This document shows, in pieces, positions 35,713 through 44,458 of a stretch of DNA of 64,000 nucleotides. The translations under genes were made by a program, and so were the position numbers. The notes under the pieces were generated by a model that saw only the letters and a list, made by a program, of their open reading frames with translations, ran no database searches and was not told where the DNA came from. Within the stretch, counting starts at the first letter, position 1, and each line of letters begins with the position of its first letter. This DNA is from Pacificitalea manganoxidans (GTDB lineage: Bacteria; Pseudomonadota; Alphaproteobacteria; Rhodobacterales; Rhodobacteraceae), in NCBI RefSeq assembly GCF_002504165.1, contig NZ_CP021405.1, forward strand, positions 110,679 to 174,678. The letters are read 5' to 3'.

Positions 35713-36699
35713 ATGACATCTATCACCACACGCACCGGTGGCGGTCTGCGGCTGGCAGGGCTGGCGGCAGGTTGCGCGCTTGGCCTCGCCTTTGCGGCGC
35801 CCGCGCTGGCACAGGACTACCCGACCGAGGATCTGGACTGGACCATCGCGTTCGGCCCCGGTGGCGGCAATGACATCATGGCGCGGACCATGGTGGACAT
35901 CATCCAGAAATACGACCTTTACGGCGAAGACATCCGCGTCGAAAACCGCGCAGGCGGCAGCGGCGCCGTGGGCTGGGGGTATCTCTATTCCAAGGCGGGC
36001 GACGGCTATAACATCTCGACCACGTCGGGCAGCCTGATCACCACGCCACTGCAGGCCGATACCCCGTGGTCGCCGTCGGATTTCGTGCCGATTGCCCTGC
36101 TGGCGACCGACGACCTTGCCATCATGGTCGGCGGTGAGTCCGAGTGGGACACGATCGAGGATTTCATCGCCGCGGCAAAGGAAACCCCGCCGACGCTTGC
36201 CGGGACCGGCACCGTCAACGTGGACTTCATCGTGCCGACGCTGTTCGCAGAAAAAGCCGGGTTCGAGTTTGAATACGTCTCCTTCAACTCGATGGCCGAT
36301 ATGCAGACCGCTCTGCTGTCCGGCGCGGTCGACGCGATGGTCGGCAACCCCGGCGAAATCGTCGGTCTGGTCGAATCCGGCGACATGAAAGCGCTGGTCT
36401 ATAGTGGCGAAACCACCCCTCCCGCGCTTGGCGATGTGCCGACGATGGACGAAAAGGGCTGGGGCGTCGGTGTGTCGATGCCGCGCGGCGTGATCCTTGC
36501 CCCCGATGCGCCGCAGGAGGCCGTCGATTTCTGGATCGAGACCGTCAAGAAGATCGTCGATACCCCCGAGTGGGACAAATACATCGAAACCAACCTGCTG
36601 ACCGAAAACATCAAATACGGTGATGAGTTCGGCACCTTCCTGCAAAACACGCAGGACGGCTTCGAGAAGGTTCTGCGCGCCCAAGGCGCGATCGACTGA
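35713..36699 (+). CDS. tctC: TTT transporter substrate-binding protein (TctC family)
   Basis: 328-residue periplasmic binding protein with a signal peptide of about 34 residues (ending PALAQ). The mature part has the family landmarks DWTIAFGPGGGNDIMART, NRAGGSGAVGWGYLYS and YVSFNSMADMQTALLSGAVDAMVGNPGE. It captures a carboxylate for TctAB. A GGAGGAGAT ribosome site precedes the ATG. Located 95 bases after the GntR gene and followed by a hairpin that separates it from tctB. Confidence 0.9.
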   Translation: MTSITTRTGGGLRLAGLAAGCALGLAFAAPALAQDYPTEDLDWTIAFGPGGGNDIMARTMVDIIQKYDLYGEDIRVENRAGGSGAVGWGYLYSKAGDGYNISTTSGSLITTPLQADTPWSPSDFVPIALLATDDLAIMVGGESEWDTIEDFIAAAKETPPTLAGTGTVNVDFIVPTLFAEKAGFEFEYVSFNSMADMQTALLSGAVDAMVGNPGEIVGLVESGDMKALVYSGETTPPALGDVPTMDEKGWGVGVSMPRGVILAPDAPQEAVDFWIETVKKIVDTPEWDKYIETNLLTENIKYGDEFGTFLQNTQDGFEKVLRAQGAID

Positions 36700-36717
36700 A
36701 ACTGACCTGACAGGAAC

Positions 36718-36750
36718 CACCGCCGGTAGGGGAGCCCCTTGCCGGCGGTG
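36718..36750 (+). terminator. Intra-operon hairpin after tctC
   Basis: Arms CACCGCCGG (36718-36726) and CCGGCGGTG (36742-36750) with an inner GGGG/CCCC pair and a two-base loop. No T-tract. Position between binding-protein and membrane-subunit genes suggests an mRNA-stability or attenuation element that raises binding-protein output. Confidence 0.6.
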
Positions 36751-36772
36751 TGTTCACTGGGAGCCTCACGCC

Positions 36773-37219
36773 ATGCGCATCGTCTTCTTTCTCGTGATCC
36801 TCGCTGCGGGGATCATGTATTCCTACACGGCCTTCATTGATCTCGACTTCATGACCCGCACCGGGCGTCTGGGTCCGGGCTTTTTCCCACGCATCATCGG
36901 CGTTCTGATGGTCGGTTTCACGCTATACGCGATGGTGACCGAATTGCGGCCCGCAGCCGATGCGCCCGGCGCACGCGGTTATGGCGGACAGGTCGCGCTC
37001 ATCATGGGGCTGGGCATCGCCTATGTCGCGCTGCTGGGCGTTCTGGGCGGGGTTCTGGCCACCGTGCTGTTCCTGTTGGTCGCCCTGTTGCTGCTGAACC
37101 CCGGACGACTGGTCCAGAACGTCGCGGTCGCCCTGCTGGTGCCCGTCGCGATCTACATCCTGTTCGACACCTTGCTGAACGCGGCCATCCCCGAAGGCAT
37201 GCTGCCGCTTCCCTTCTGA
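36773..37219 (+). CDS. tctB: TTT transporter small membrane subunit (TctB family)
   Basis: 148-residue inner-membrane protein with four predicted hydrophobic segments: residues about 1-20, 38-55, 72-105 (broken) and 112-130. The GRLGPGFFPRIIGVLMVGF segment is the TctB signature. ATG 36773 is chosen because it starts the first membrane segment. It pairs with TctA to form the membrane channel of the transporter. Confidence 0.88.
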   Translation: MRIVFFLVILAAGIMYSYTAFIDLDFMTRTGRLGPGFFPRIIGVLMVGFTLYAMVTELRPAADAPGARGYGGQVALIMGLGIAYVALLGVLGGVLATVLFLLVALLLLNPGRLVQNVAVALLVPVAIYILFDTLLNAAIPEGMLPLPF

Positions 37220-37238
37220 TTTCTGGAGACATTCCGTC

Positions 37239-38777
37239 ATGGATCTATTCGCTGACCTCTGGATGGGATTGTCGGTCGCGATCAGCCCCATCAACATCCT
37301 TTATCTGCTGATCGGCGCGATGGTCGGGATGACCGTCGGTGTCATCCCCGGCTTTGGCCCATCGGCCGGTCTGGCCATTCTGTTGCCGGTGACCTTCGGG
37401 ATGGACCCGATCAGCGCCGTCATGATGCTTGCCGCGATTTACTACGGCGCGATGTATGGCGGGACGATCACGTCGATCCTGCTGAACACGCCGGGGGAAT
37501 CCGCAACCGTCGCCAGCACGTTCGATGGCTATCCGCTGGCACAAAAGGGCCGCGCCGGTCCGGCGCTGGTGATGCAGGCCGTCGCCTCCTTCGTGGGCGG
37601 CACCGTGGGTGTCATCCTGATCACGCTGCTGGCCCCGGCCTTTGCACAGGTGGCACGCAACTTCGGCCCGCCGGAATACTTCCTGCTGGCGATGCTGGGC
37701 ATGCTGACCCTGCTGGTCATGATCGGCGACAACTGGAAACTGGGCGTGATTTCCGCGCTGATCGGCTTTGCGCTTGGCACTGTCGGGGTGGATCTCGAAA
37801 CCGGGCAAAGCCGCTACACCTTCGGGTCGGCGGAATTGATCGGCGGCATCCACTTCATCCCGATCGCCATTGGCCTTTTTGGTCTGGGGGAGCTTTATCA
37901 CGCGTTCTACAAAGGCCTGCACAAGACGGGCACCGGCTCCATCGCCAGCTATGACCGCAAGAAAGGCTTCTGGCCCGATGCGCAGGACTGGATTTCGACT
38001 CGGTTCACGATGGTGCGCGGCTCGCTTCTGGGTTTTGTCGTCGGCGTCATTCCCGGCGCGGGCGCGACCATTGCGTCGCTCATGGCCTACTCGTTCGAGC
38101 GCTCCTTCTCGAAGCATCCCGAACGCTTCGGCAAAGGTGAGATGGCGGGCCTCGTCGCGCCGGAATCGGCCAATAACGCGGCCTCCTCCGGGGCCATGAT
38201 CCCGCTGCTGACGCTGGGCATTCCCGGCTCCGCATCCACCGCGGTGCTGCTGGCGGCATTCCTGCTCTGGGGCATGCGTCCGGGGCCGCTGTTCATGAGC
38301 CAGAACCCGGAATTCGCATGGGGCCTCATCGCCTCCATGTATCTGGGCAACATGGCGCTGCTGGCGCTCAACATCTTTGCGATCCCGCTTTTCGTGCAGA
38401 TCATCCGCGTGCCCTATCGCATCCTCGCACCTTGTGTCGTCGTGATCTGCACGCTGGGCACGTTCAGCGTCGCCAGCTCGATGGTGGAGGTCTATTTGAT
38501 GTTCGCCGCCGGGATCATCGGCTTCTTCATGCGCAGCTACGGCTTCTCGCCCGCCGCGCTGGTGCTGGCGCTGGTGCTGGGTCCGCTGGCCGAAGAGGCG
38601 CTGCGCCAGACGCTGACCATCTCGCGCGGGTCGTTCACGATCTTCCTCGAACGTCCCGGCTCGATCTGGATCATGGTGGCCACCGCCGTGCTGCTGATCG
38701 TGCTGCCGCTGCTGCAACGCTATGGCCGCCGGGCCGAAGCCCCCGCCGCCGGAGATGCCGAGAATGCAGGAAGCTGA
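37239..38777 (+). CDS. tctA: TTT transporter large membrane subunit (TctA family)
   Basis: 512-residue inner-membrane protein with about twelve hydrophobic segments. Family motifs: GMTVGVIPGFGPSAGLAILL, AIYYGAMYGGTITSILLNTP, GFVVGVIPGAGATIASLMAY and ESANNAASSGAMIPLLTLGI. The two related GxxxGxIPGxG motifs mark the internal duplication. It catalyses ion-coupled import with TctB and TctC. Its last 14 bases overlap the next gene, so the dehydrogenase is translated with it. Confidence 0.93.
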   Translation: MDLFADLWMGLSVAISPINILYLLIGAMVGMTVGVIPGFGPSAGLAILLPVTFGMDPISAVMMLAAIYYGAMYGGTITSILLNTPGESATVASTFDGYPLAQKGRAGPALVMQAVASFVGGTVGVILITLLAPAFAQVARNFGPPEYFLLAMLGMLTLLVMIGDNWKLGVISALIGFALGTVGVDLETGQSRYTFGSAELIGGIHFIPIAIGLFGLGELYHAFYKGLHKTGTGSIASYDRKKGFWPDAQDWISTRFTMVRGSLLGFVVGVIPGAGATIASLMAYSFERSFSKHPERFGKGEMAGLVAPESANNAASSGAMIPLLTLGIPGSASTAVLLAAFLLWGMRPGPLFMSQNPEFAWGLIASMYLGNMALLALNIFAIPLFVQIIRVPYRILAPCVVVICTLGTFSVASSMVEVYLMFAAGIIGFFMRSYGFSPAALVLALVLGPLAEEALRQTLTISRGSFTIFLERPGSIWIMVATAVLLIVLPLLQRYGRRAEAPAAGDAENAGS

Positions 38778-39819
38778 TCGGCGGATCAGTCCGGATGCGG
38801 CGCGCGATCTTGCGCGCCGCGCCTTTACCACGCTTGGCGTGCCGACCCCGGTGGCAGAGGATGCCGCCGGGGTTTTGCTATGCGCCGAGATGATGGGTAT
38901 CACCACCCACGGGCTGAACCGGGTGGTCAGCTATGGCGCGCGGCTGGCCGGGGGCGGGATTGACCCGGCGGGGCGGATCACCGCGACCCGGATCGCCCCG
39001 GCGCTGGTGCAGGTGGATGGCGGCAATGCGCTGGGGCCTGCGGTGGGCGCGCGCGCGCTTGACGCAGCGCTGGAGGCCGCGCGGGAGACGGGCGCAGGCG
39101 TGGCGCTGTGCCGCCATTCCAACCATTTCGGGGCCGCCGCGCCCTATTGCCTGCGGGCCTGTGAGGCCGGGTTCGCGCTGATGGTGATGTCGAACGCCAC
39201 GCCGCTGCTGGCACCTGCGGGCGGGCGCGCGGCGGCGGTGGGCAACAATCCCCTGGGCTTCGGCTTTCCGGCGGCGGACGGGCGGCACGTCATTGTCGAT
39301 ATGGCGCTGTCGGTGGTGGCCCGGTCGCGCATTCGCCGCGCGGCTGAAACGGGGGAGCCGATCCCCGAAGGCTGGGCCACCGATGCCGAGGGCCGCGCCA
39401 CCACGGACGCCGCCGCCGCCATGAAGGGCGTGTTGCAGGGCATTGGCGGGCATAAAGGCTACGGCCTCGCGCTTGGGGTCGAAATGCTGGCGGGGGTGTG
39501 GTCCGGGGCCGCATTCCTGACGCAGATTGCGGATCTGGCGCGGGACGAGGCGGAGGACAAACCCGTCACGCAGGATCTGGGGCAGGCGTTCATCGTGCTC
39601 GACCTTGCGCGGTTTCAGCCGGGGGACACCGGCGCGGCCCGGATGGCCGAGGCGCGCGCCCGGCTGACCGCGATCCCGCCCGCCTATGCCGACGCGCCGG
39701 TGCGGCTGCCCGGTGACCGGGCATTGGCGCATCTGGCGCAGGCGCGGGCGGAGGGCGTGCCGGTGGCCGCCCGCACCCTCGCCGCCCTGCGGGAACTGGC
39801 CGGAGAGGGGGCTAGATAG
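38764..39819 (+). CDS. Ldh2/malate-lactate dehydrogenase family oxidoreductase
   Basis: 351-residue NAD(P)-dependent 2-hydroxy-acid dehydrogenase of the Ldh2/YlbC/ComC family. Landmarks: AGVLLCAEMMGITTHGLNRV (the Arg-less THGxxR form), CRHSNHFGAAAPYCLRA, GGRAAAVGNNPLGFGFPA, DMALSVVARSRI and GGHKGYGLALGVEML (catalytic region). It should oxidise a 2-hydroxy carboxylate to the 2-oxo acid in the cytoplasm. ATG 38764 is used because GGAG lies nine bases upstream; ATG 38755 is too close to it. Overlap with tctA ties it to the imported carboxylate. Confidence 0.87.
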   Translation: MQEADRRISPDAARDLARRAFTTLGVPTPVAEDAAGVLLCAEMMGITTHGLNRVVSYGARLAGGGIDPAGRITATRIAPALVQVDGGNALGPAVGARALDAALEAARETGAGVALCRHSNHFGAAAPYCLRACEAGFALMVMSNATPLLAPAGGRAAAVGNNPLGFGFPAADGRHVIVDMALSVVARSRIRRAAETGEPIPEGWATDAEGRATTDAAAAMKGVLQGIGGHKGYGLALGVEMLAGVWSGAAFLTQIADLARDEAEDKPVTQDLGQAFIVLDLARFQPGDTGAARMAEARARLTAIPPAYADAPVRLPGDRALAHLAQARAEGVPVAARTLAALRELAGEGAR

Positions 39820-39864
39820 GCAAGGCTTATTGACCTTTTCGTCATCCCGCGTAAAAGCCGAGCG

Positions 39865-40548
39865 ATGAGCAAACCCCGTGATCCCTATGCCCGGCTGTCT
39901 GGCGCCCTGACCGCGCCTCTCCGCACCCTGAGCCAAATTGCCGCCGAGGCGATCGAAGGCCTGATCGCGGAAGGGGAGCTGAGCTCCGGCGACCGGATCA
40001 ATGAAAGCCATCTGGCCGAAACGCTGGGCATCAGCCGGGGACCGATCCGCGAAGCCTGTCGCACGTTGGAGCAGGCGGGGCTGCTGGTCAGTATTACCAA
40101 CAAGGGCACCTATGTGCGCGCGCTCGGCGTCGAACAGGCGCAGCATCTTTACGAATTGCGCGCTGCGCTGGCTGGTCTGACCGGGCGGCTGGTGGCCCGG
40201 CGAGGGCAGGATGAGGATATCGCGGGCATCGTCGCGCTGGTCGATCAGATGGATGCGGCGGTCGCGGAATGCGATCCCGAAAGCTATTTCCAACTGAACC
40301 TCGATTTCCACGCCCGGCTGATCGAGGTGGCGGCGAACCCGGAATTGACGGTGACCTACGAGCGCACGGTAAAGCAATTGCTGCTGATGCGGCGGCGGGG
40401 GCTGGTGCAAGCCCGCAATATCCGGGTTTCAAACACCGAACATCGCCGCATTGCCGATGCGCTGCAGGCCCGCGATCCCGACGCCGCCGATGCGGCCATG
40501 CGCGCACATGTCGAAAGCGGCTTTCGCCGTCTGATCGACACCGCCTGA
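39865..40548 (+). CDS. GntR-family (FCD) transcriptional regulator
   Basis: 227-residue regulator, second of its class in this island. The winged helix has HLAETLGISRGPIREACRTLEQAG, and the FCD domain has FQLNLDFHARLIEVA plus NTEHRRIADAL with His ligands and a closing DAAMRAHVESGFRRL. It follows the Ldh2 gene by 45 bases and precedes the MmgE/PrpD gene by 315 bases that hold an operator. It resembles the regulator at 34.9 kb and could share its sites. Confidence 0.9.
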   Translation: MSKPRDPYARLSGALTAPLRTLSQIAAEAIEGLIAEGELSSGDRINESHLAETLGISRGPIREACRTLEQAGLLVSITNKGTYVRALGVEQAQHLYELRAALAGLTGRLVARRGQDEDIAGIVALVDQMDAAVAECDPESYFQLNLDFHARLIEVAANPELTVTYERTVKQLLLMRRRGLVQARNIRVSNTEHRRIADALQARDPDAADAAMRAHVESGFRRLIDTA

Positions 40549-40646
40549 GCGCCCCGCACCCACCTTCCGAAAATTGTAGACGCGGCTGTTGACCAGACCG
40601 GCGGCGGAGCCATGCCGCCGCGCGGCAAATTCTTGAAAAACCTAAG

Positions 40647-40679
40647 TGTCAACAGTTGACGCGCTGTGAACAGTTTGTC
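40647..40679. promoter_or_regulatory. Second GntR-type operator
   Basis: TGTCAACA (40647-40654), ten bases, TGTGAACA (40665-40672), then GTTTGTC. The half-site sequence, the ten-base spacing and the trailing TTTGTC repeat the operator at 34881-34920 (right arms match at 12 of 15 bases). It lies in the 315-base gap (40549-40863) ahead of the MmgE/PrpD gene; the rest of that gap shows no gene. Confidence 0.65.
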
Positions 40680-40863
40680 ATTACTCATCGTCGAGAGCTG
40701 CGCCGCGCGGCCCTTTGGACTGCCTCCCCCGTCCTGTTTTCCGGGCTCGGTCGGCACTGCCCCGCGGGGTGGTGATCCGGCCCATATGCCCCGAACGGAC
40801 CGGCAGGGGCGCTGGCGGGTGACAGGCGGTTGCGACAGACACGAGCAGGAGGAGACTGACGCA

Positions 40864-42291
40864 ATGTCGGCCCAGAAAAACGCCTATGCCGAAATGCCGG
40901 AAAGCACCCGGATCACCGAAGACGCCGCGCAGTTCATCGAGACTGTCCGCTTCGACGATATCCCCGAGGAGGCGCTGCGCATCGGCAAGCGCTGCATGAT
41001 CGACGCGCTAGGTCTGTATGTGGCGGGCTCCGAGGAGCATTCGGTGCATATGCTTGCCGACGAGGCCCGCGATTACGGCGGCCGGTCCGATGCGCGGCTG
41101 CTGGGCGACAGCATCAAGGTGCCGGCCCCGATGGCGGCGCGGGTGCTGGGCACCGCCGGTCATGCGCATGATTGGGATGACAGTCAGGTCAGCCTCGATC
41201 CCGCGCATATCTACGGCCTGCTGACCCACCCGACGATCCCGCCGCTGACCGCCGCGCTGGTGATGGCGCAGAAGCTCGCCCCCGTGTCGGGCCGCGATTT
41301 CATGCTCGCGTTCCTCACCGGCTTTGAGGTGGAGTGCAAGATTTCCGAATGGATGCTGCCGCGCCATTACATGCAGGGCATGCATACCAGCGGCACCGTT
41401 GGCCATTTCGGCGCCTTTGCGGCGGCGGCGAAACTGCTGGGACTGACGGGCGACAAGCTACGTGCGGGTCTGGGCATCACCGCCAGCTTCGCCGCGGGCA
41501 TCCGCTGCAATTTCGGCACCATGACCAAGCCGCTGCATGTGGGCCGGGCGGCAGAGAACGGCGTGACGGCGGCATTGCTGGCCGCGCGCGGGTTCACCGC
41601 CGATCCTGAGGCGCTGGACGGGCCGTGGGGCTTCATGGCCGTGCAGGGCGGTGGCGTCAGCCCTGAAAAAGTGGCCCAAGGGTTCGGCAAGACATGGACG
41701 ATCGTCGATCCCGGCGTGTCGATCAAACCCTATCCCTGCGGTGTGCTGACCCATCCGACCATCGATCTGATGCTGCGGCTGGTGACGGAGGCCGATCTGG
41801 CCCCCGAAGACATCGCGCAGGTCACCGTGCATGCGGGCAGCAACATCCTGAAGCCGATCCGTTACCCGATTGCCGCCAACCATTTGCAGGCGAAATTCTC
41901 GCTGCCCGCCGCGCTTGCCATGATCGCGCTGGAACGCAAGGCCGGCAAACGCGAATTTTCCGACGCTTTCGTGGCCAGCGACGCGATGCAGGACATGCAA
42001 CGCCGCATCACGACCGAGTTCGACGCCGAGATCGAAGCCAAGGGCTTTGACAAGATGCGGTCGCGGATCACGATCCGCATGGCCTCGGGCGGCGAAGTCG
42101 CGGGCTGGGCGGATGAGCGCTATCGCGGCGGTCCCGAAAACCCGCTGAGCGATGTGGAGGTCGAGGACAAGCTGCGCTCCTGCTGCGACGGGGTGCTGGA
42201 CGCCGCCGCGCAAGACCGGCTGATCGCCCAGGTCTGGGGCGTGCTCGATATGGACGACGCCGGCACACTTGCCGATTTGATGCAGGCCTGA
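40864..42291 (+). CDS. MmgE/PrpD family dehydratase, isomerase or decarboxylase
   Basis: 475-residue protein of the 2-methylcitrate dehydratase/cis-aconitate decarboxylase superfamily. Landmarks: GKRCMIDALGLYVAGS, AAPMAARVLGTAGHAHDWDD (AHxxDWDD motif), HTSGTVGHFGAFAAAAKLLG, GTMTKPLHVGRAAENGVTAA and KPYPCGVLTHPTIDLM. These active-site segments act on tricarboxylates or branched unsaturated dicarboxylates. A GAGGAGA ribosome site precedes ATG 40864. It is followed 28 bases on by a LigJ-type hydratase gene; together they would process the acid imported by TctCBA. Confidence 0.88.
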   Translation: MSAQKNAYAEMPESTRITEDAAQFIETVRFDDIPEEALRIGKRCMIDALGLYVAGSEEHSVHMLADEARDYGGRSDARLLGDSIKVPAPMAARVLGTAGHAHDWDDSQVSLDPAHIYGLLTHPTIPPLTAALVMAQKLAPVSGRDFMLAFLTGFEVECKISEWMLPRHYMQGMHTSGTVGHFGAFAAAAKLLGLTGDKLRAGLGITASFAAGIRCNFGTMTKPLHVGRAAENGVTAALLAARGFTADPEALDGPWGFMAVQGGGVSPEKVAQGFGKTWTIVDPGVSIKPYPCGVLTHPTIDLMLRLVTEADLAPEDIAQVTVHAGSNILKPIRYPIAANHLQAKFSLPAALAMIALERKAGKREFSDAFVASDAMQDMQRRITTEFDAEIEAKGFDKMRSRITIRMASGGEVAGWADERYRGGPENPLSDVEVEDKLRSCCDGVLDAAAQDRLIAQVWGVLDMDDAGTLADLMQA

Positions 42292-42319
42292 GGGCCGACC
42301 AAGGGGGAGGAGACCCACT

Positions 42320-43333
42320 ATGATCATTGATTGCCACGGGCATTACACCACATCGCCGAAGCAGTTGGTGGAATGGCGCAACGCGCAGATCGACGCCAAA
42401 GGGGACCGGTCGCAGATGACCGACCCCGATGGCCCGTCCTTCACCGATGATGAAATCCGCGAAAGCCTGCTCGACAAGCAGATCAAGACGCAGCTGGACC
42501 GCGGCATCGACCTGACGCTGTTTTCGCCGCGCGCGGCGGCGATGGGCCAGCATATCGGTGACGAAGCCATGTCGATGCAGTGGAGCCGGGTCTGCAACGA
42601 CCTGATCCACCGCGTGTGCGAGATCTTCCCGGAGCATTTCGCCCCGGTGTGTCAGCTGCCCCAATCGCCCGGCTGCCGCCCCGAAAACGTGATCCCCGAA
42701 CTGCGCCGCTGCGTGGAGGAGTTGGGCTTTGTCGGCTGCAACCTGAACCCCGATCCGGCGGGGGGCTACTGGACCGATCCGCCGATGACGGATGAATGGT
42801 GGTTCCCGCTCTACGAAGTGCTGGAAGAGATGGACCTGCCCGCGATGATCCACGTTTCGGGCTCGTGCAATCCCAACTTCCAGTATAGCGGCGCGCATTA
42901 CATCAATGGCGACACGTCTGTCTTCATGCAGATCCTCGACAGCGACCTGTTCGAGCGGTTCCCGAAGCTGAAGCTTATCATCCCCCACGGCGGCGGCGCG
43001 GTGCCGTTCCACTGGGGCCGCTATCGCGGTCTGGCAATGGACCGCAACCGCAAGGAACCGGCGCAGATGATGGGCAAGAACATGTTCTTCGACACCTGCG
43101 TCTATCACCAGCCGGGGATCAATCTGATGACCGAGGTGGTGCCGGTGGACAACGTGCTGTTCGCGTCTGAGACCTTTGGTGCCGTGCGCGCTATCGATCC
43201 GGAAACCGGCCATCAGTTCGACGACACCAAGCGCTACATCGAAAACAGCCCGCATCTGAGCGACGCCGACCGGCAGAAGATTTTCGCCGGCAATGCGCAG
43301 CGGGTGTTCAACCGGCTGAAGATCGCCAGCTGA
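42320..43333 (+). CDS. Amidohydrolase-family hydratase, LigJ (4-oxalomesaconate hydratase) type
   Basis: 337-residue zinc-dependent TIM-barrel protein. Metal motifs: MIIDCHGHYTT (His6, His8), MIHVSGSC, LIIPHGGGAVPFHWGR and the late acidic site LFASETFGAVR. The body follows LigJ/4-oxalomesaconate hydratase closely (PQSPG, GFVGCNLNPDPAGGYWTDPP, FFDTCVYHQPGI, DDTKRYIE). LigJ hydrates 4-oxalomesaconate in the protocatechuate 4,5-cleavage and gallate pathways. No ring-cleavage dioxygenase, tautomerase or aldolase lies nearby, so a related tricarboxylate may be the real substrate. It ends the operon, before a strong terminator. Confidence 0.83.
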   Translation: MIIDCHGHYTTSPKQLVEWRNAQIDAKGDRSQMTDPDGPSFTDDEIRESLLDKQIKTQLDRGIDLTLFSPRAAAMGQHIGDEAMSMQWSRVCNDLIHRVCEIFPEHFAPVCQLPQSPGCRPENVIPELRRCVEELGFVGCNLNPDPAGGYWTDPPMTDEWWFPLYEVLEEMDLPAMIHVSGSCNPNFQYSGAHYINGDTSVFMQILDSDLFERFPKLKLIIPHGGGAVPFHWGRYRGLAMDRNRKEPAQMMGKNMFFDTCVYHQPGINLMTEVVPVDNVLFASETFGAVRAIDPETGHQFDDTKRYIENSPHLSDADRQKIFAGNAQRVFNRLKIAS

Positions 43334-43347
43334 TCGAATGAATGAAT

Positions 43348-43382
43348 GGACCGGACGCGGGGTGCCTGCGTCCGGTCCTTTT
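43348..43382 (+). terminator. Rho-independent terminator after LigJ-type gene
   Basis: Perfect 11-base arms GGACCGGACGC (43348-43358) and GCGTCCGGTCC (43368-43378) with a nine-base loop, followed by TTTT. It closes the plus-strand catabolic operon and separates it from the convergent phosphatase operon. Confidence 0.88.
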
Positions 43383-43391
43383 CGATATGGT

Positions 43392-43838
43392 TTAGAAATC
43401 GCCCGGCGCGCATTGCAGGCAGGTCAGCCCCGCCTCGCGCCAGAAGGCAACGACGGCGGTGCGGTCGTCGACCACCAGCCACGGCGCGTAGCCATCGGCG
43501 CGGATCTCATCCAGCAGCGATTGTTTCACCTCCGGGTCGGAGGCGTGATCCTGATCTTCGGCACGCAGGTAGATGGCGTCATAGGCGATGCCAGCCTTTT
43601 GCAGCCATGCCTCGGTCCGATGCTGCCAGCCGCGCGGACGTCCCGAACACAGCACGATCGCCTCGCCTTGGGCGCGCAGCCGCTCGGCCAGCCGCGCGAC
43701 GGGGCCGATCACGGCGGCGGCGTGCATCTCGTCGTGGAACGCGTCCCACTGCTTGTCGATGCCGTGCACCAGATGCCCCAGTCGCGGCGCGTCGAATTCG
43801 GCCAGCGTTCCATCAATGTCGAAAATCACGCAGTCCAT
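43392..43838 (-). CDS. HAD-superfamily phosphatase (polynucleotide-kinase 3'-phosphatase-like)
   Basis: 148-residue HAD phosphatase. Motif I is FDIDGTLAE (Asp7 nucleophile, Asp9), motif II is in IVLCSGRPRGW (Ser), and motif III/IV is at KQSLLDEI with APWLVVDDRTAVV (Asp pair). The small size and GRPRGWQHRTEAWL segment resemble the phosphatase domain of T4 polynucleotide kinase, which removes 3'-phosphates, but related proteins hydrolyse small phosphate esters. Last gene of the ABC-importer operon, overlapping the histidine phosphatase by 13 bases. Confidence 0.8.
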   Translation of the reverse strand: MDCVIFDIDGTLAEFDAPRLGHLVHGIDKQWDAFHDEMHAAAVIGPVARLAERLRAQGEAIVLCSGRPRGWQHRTEAWLQKAGIAYDAIYLRAEDQDHASDPEVKQSLLDEIRADGYAPWLVVDDRTAVVAFWREAGLTCLQCAPGDF

Positions 43839-44458
43839 GCGGCGGCTCCTGTCAGATCGGTTTCGCGCCAGCCTGTGCCAGCGGGGAGGAAAAGATGCGG
43901 CACTGCATTGGCGGGCGAGGGCCCGCCTGCCGTGCCGCCGGTCAGCAGGCGGGTGGCGCGGATAATGCCGGAATGGGCGACCAGCACGGGCAAGGCCGGA
44001 TCGGGATGCGCAGGGTCATGCCCGGCGAGAACCTGCTGCAACGCGCGCGCGACGCGGGCACACATCTCGGGCCATGGCTCCCCCCCCGGCGGGGTGGCTT
44101 CGCGCGGGCCAAGCTGCGAGACGGGCGCGCCTTCCAGATCGCCCCAGTCGCGTTCGCGCAGATCGCTCAGCACCACGGGGGTCAGGTCGGGAAAGGCCAG
44201 CGCGGCGGTGTCACGGGCGCGGGTCTGCGGGCTGCAATAGAGCCGGATCGCGCCGGGCCAGTCGAGCGTCGCCAAACGGCTTGCGGCGCAGCGCCCGGCG
44301 ACGGTCAGCATCGCGTCGCTGCGCCCGGCCACCCGGCCATCGCGGTTGAAGTCGGTCTCTCCATGCCGGATCACGCAGAACGGCACGCGCGGCAGCGCAA
44401 TCGCGCCGGGGCGCGCACCAGTGGGCGCAGCAGGGGCGTGGGTCACATCGGCACTCAC
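43826..44458 (-). CDS. Histidine-phosphatase (phosphoglycerate-mutase-like) family protein
   Basis: 210-residue phosphatase. The catalytic motif FCVIRHGETDFNRDGRVAG carries the phospho-acceptor His, and SPQTRARDTA and VAHSGIIRATR supply the remaining Arg and second His. Glu in DLRERDWGDLEG is the usual proton donor. A 23-residue Ala/Pro leader precedes the domain. It overlaps the metallo-beta-lactamase-fold gene by 4 bases. It should remove phosphate from a small phosphomonoester in the cytoplasm. Confidence 0.87.
   Translation of the reverse strand: MSADVTHAPAAPTGARPGAIALPRVPFCVIRHGETDFNRDGRVAGRSDAMLTVAGRCAASRLATLDWPGAIRLYCSPQTRARDTAALAFPDLTPVVLSDLRERDWGDLEGAPVSQLGPREATPPGGEPWPEMCARVARALQQVLAGHDPAHPDPALPVLVAHSGIIRATRLLTGGTAGGPSPANAVPHLFLPAGTGWRETDLTGAAAWTA

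Noticed and set aside
37245..38906. 553-residue minus-strand open frame
   Set aside because: Antisense to tctA; rich in His, Arg and Gln, with no domain.
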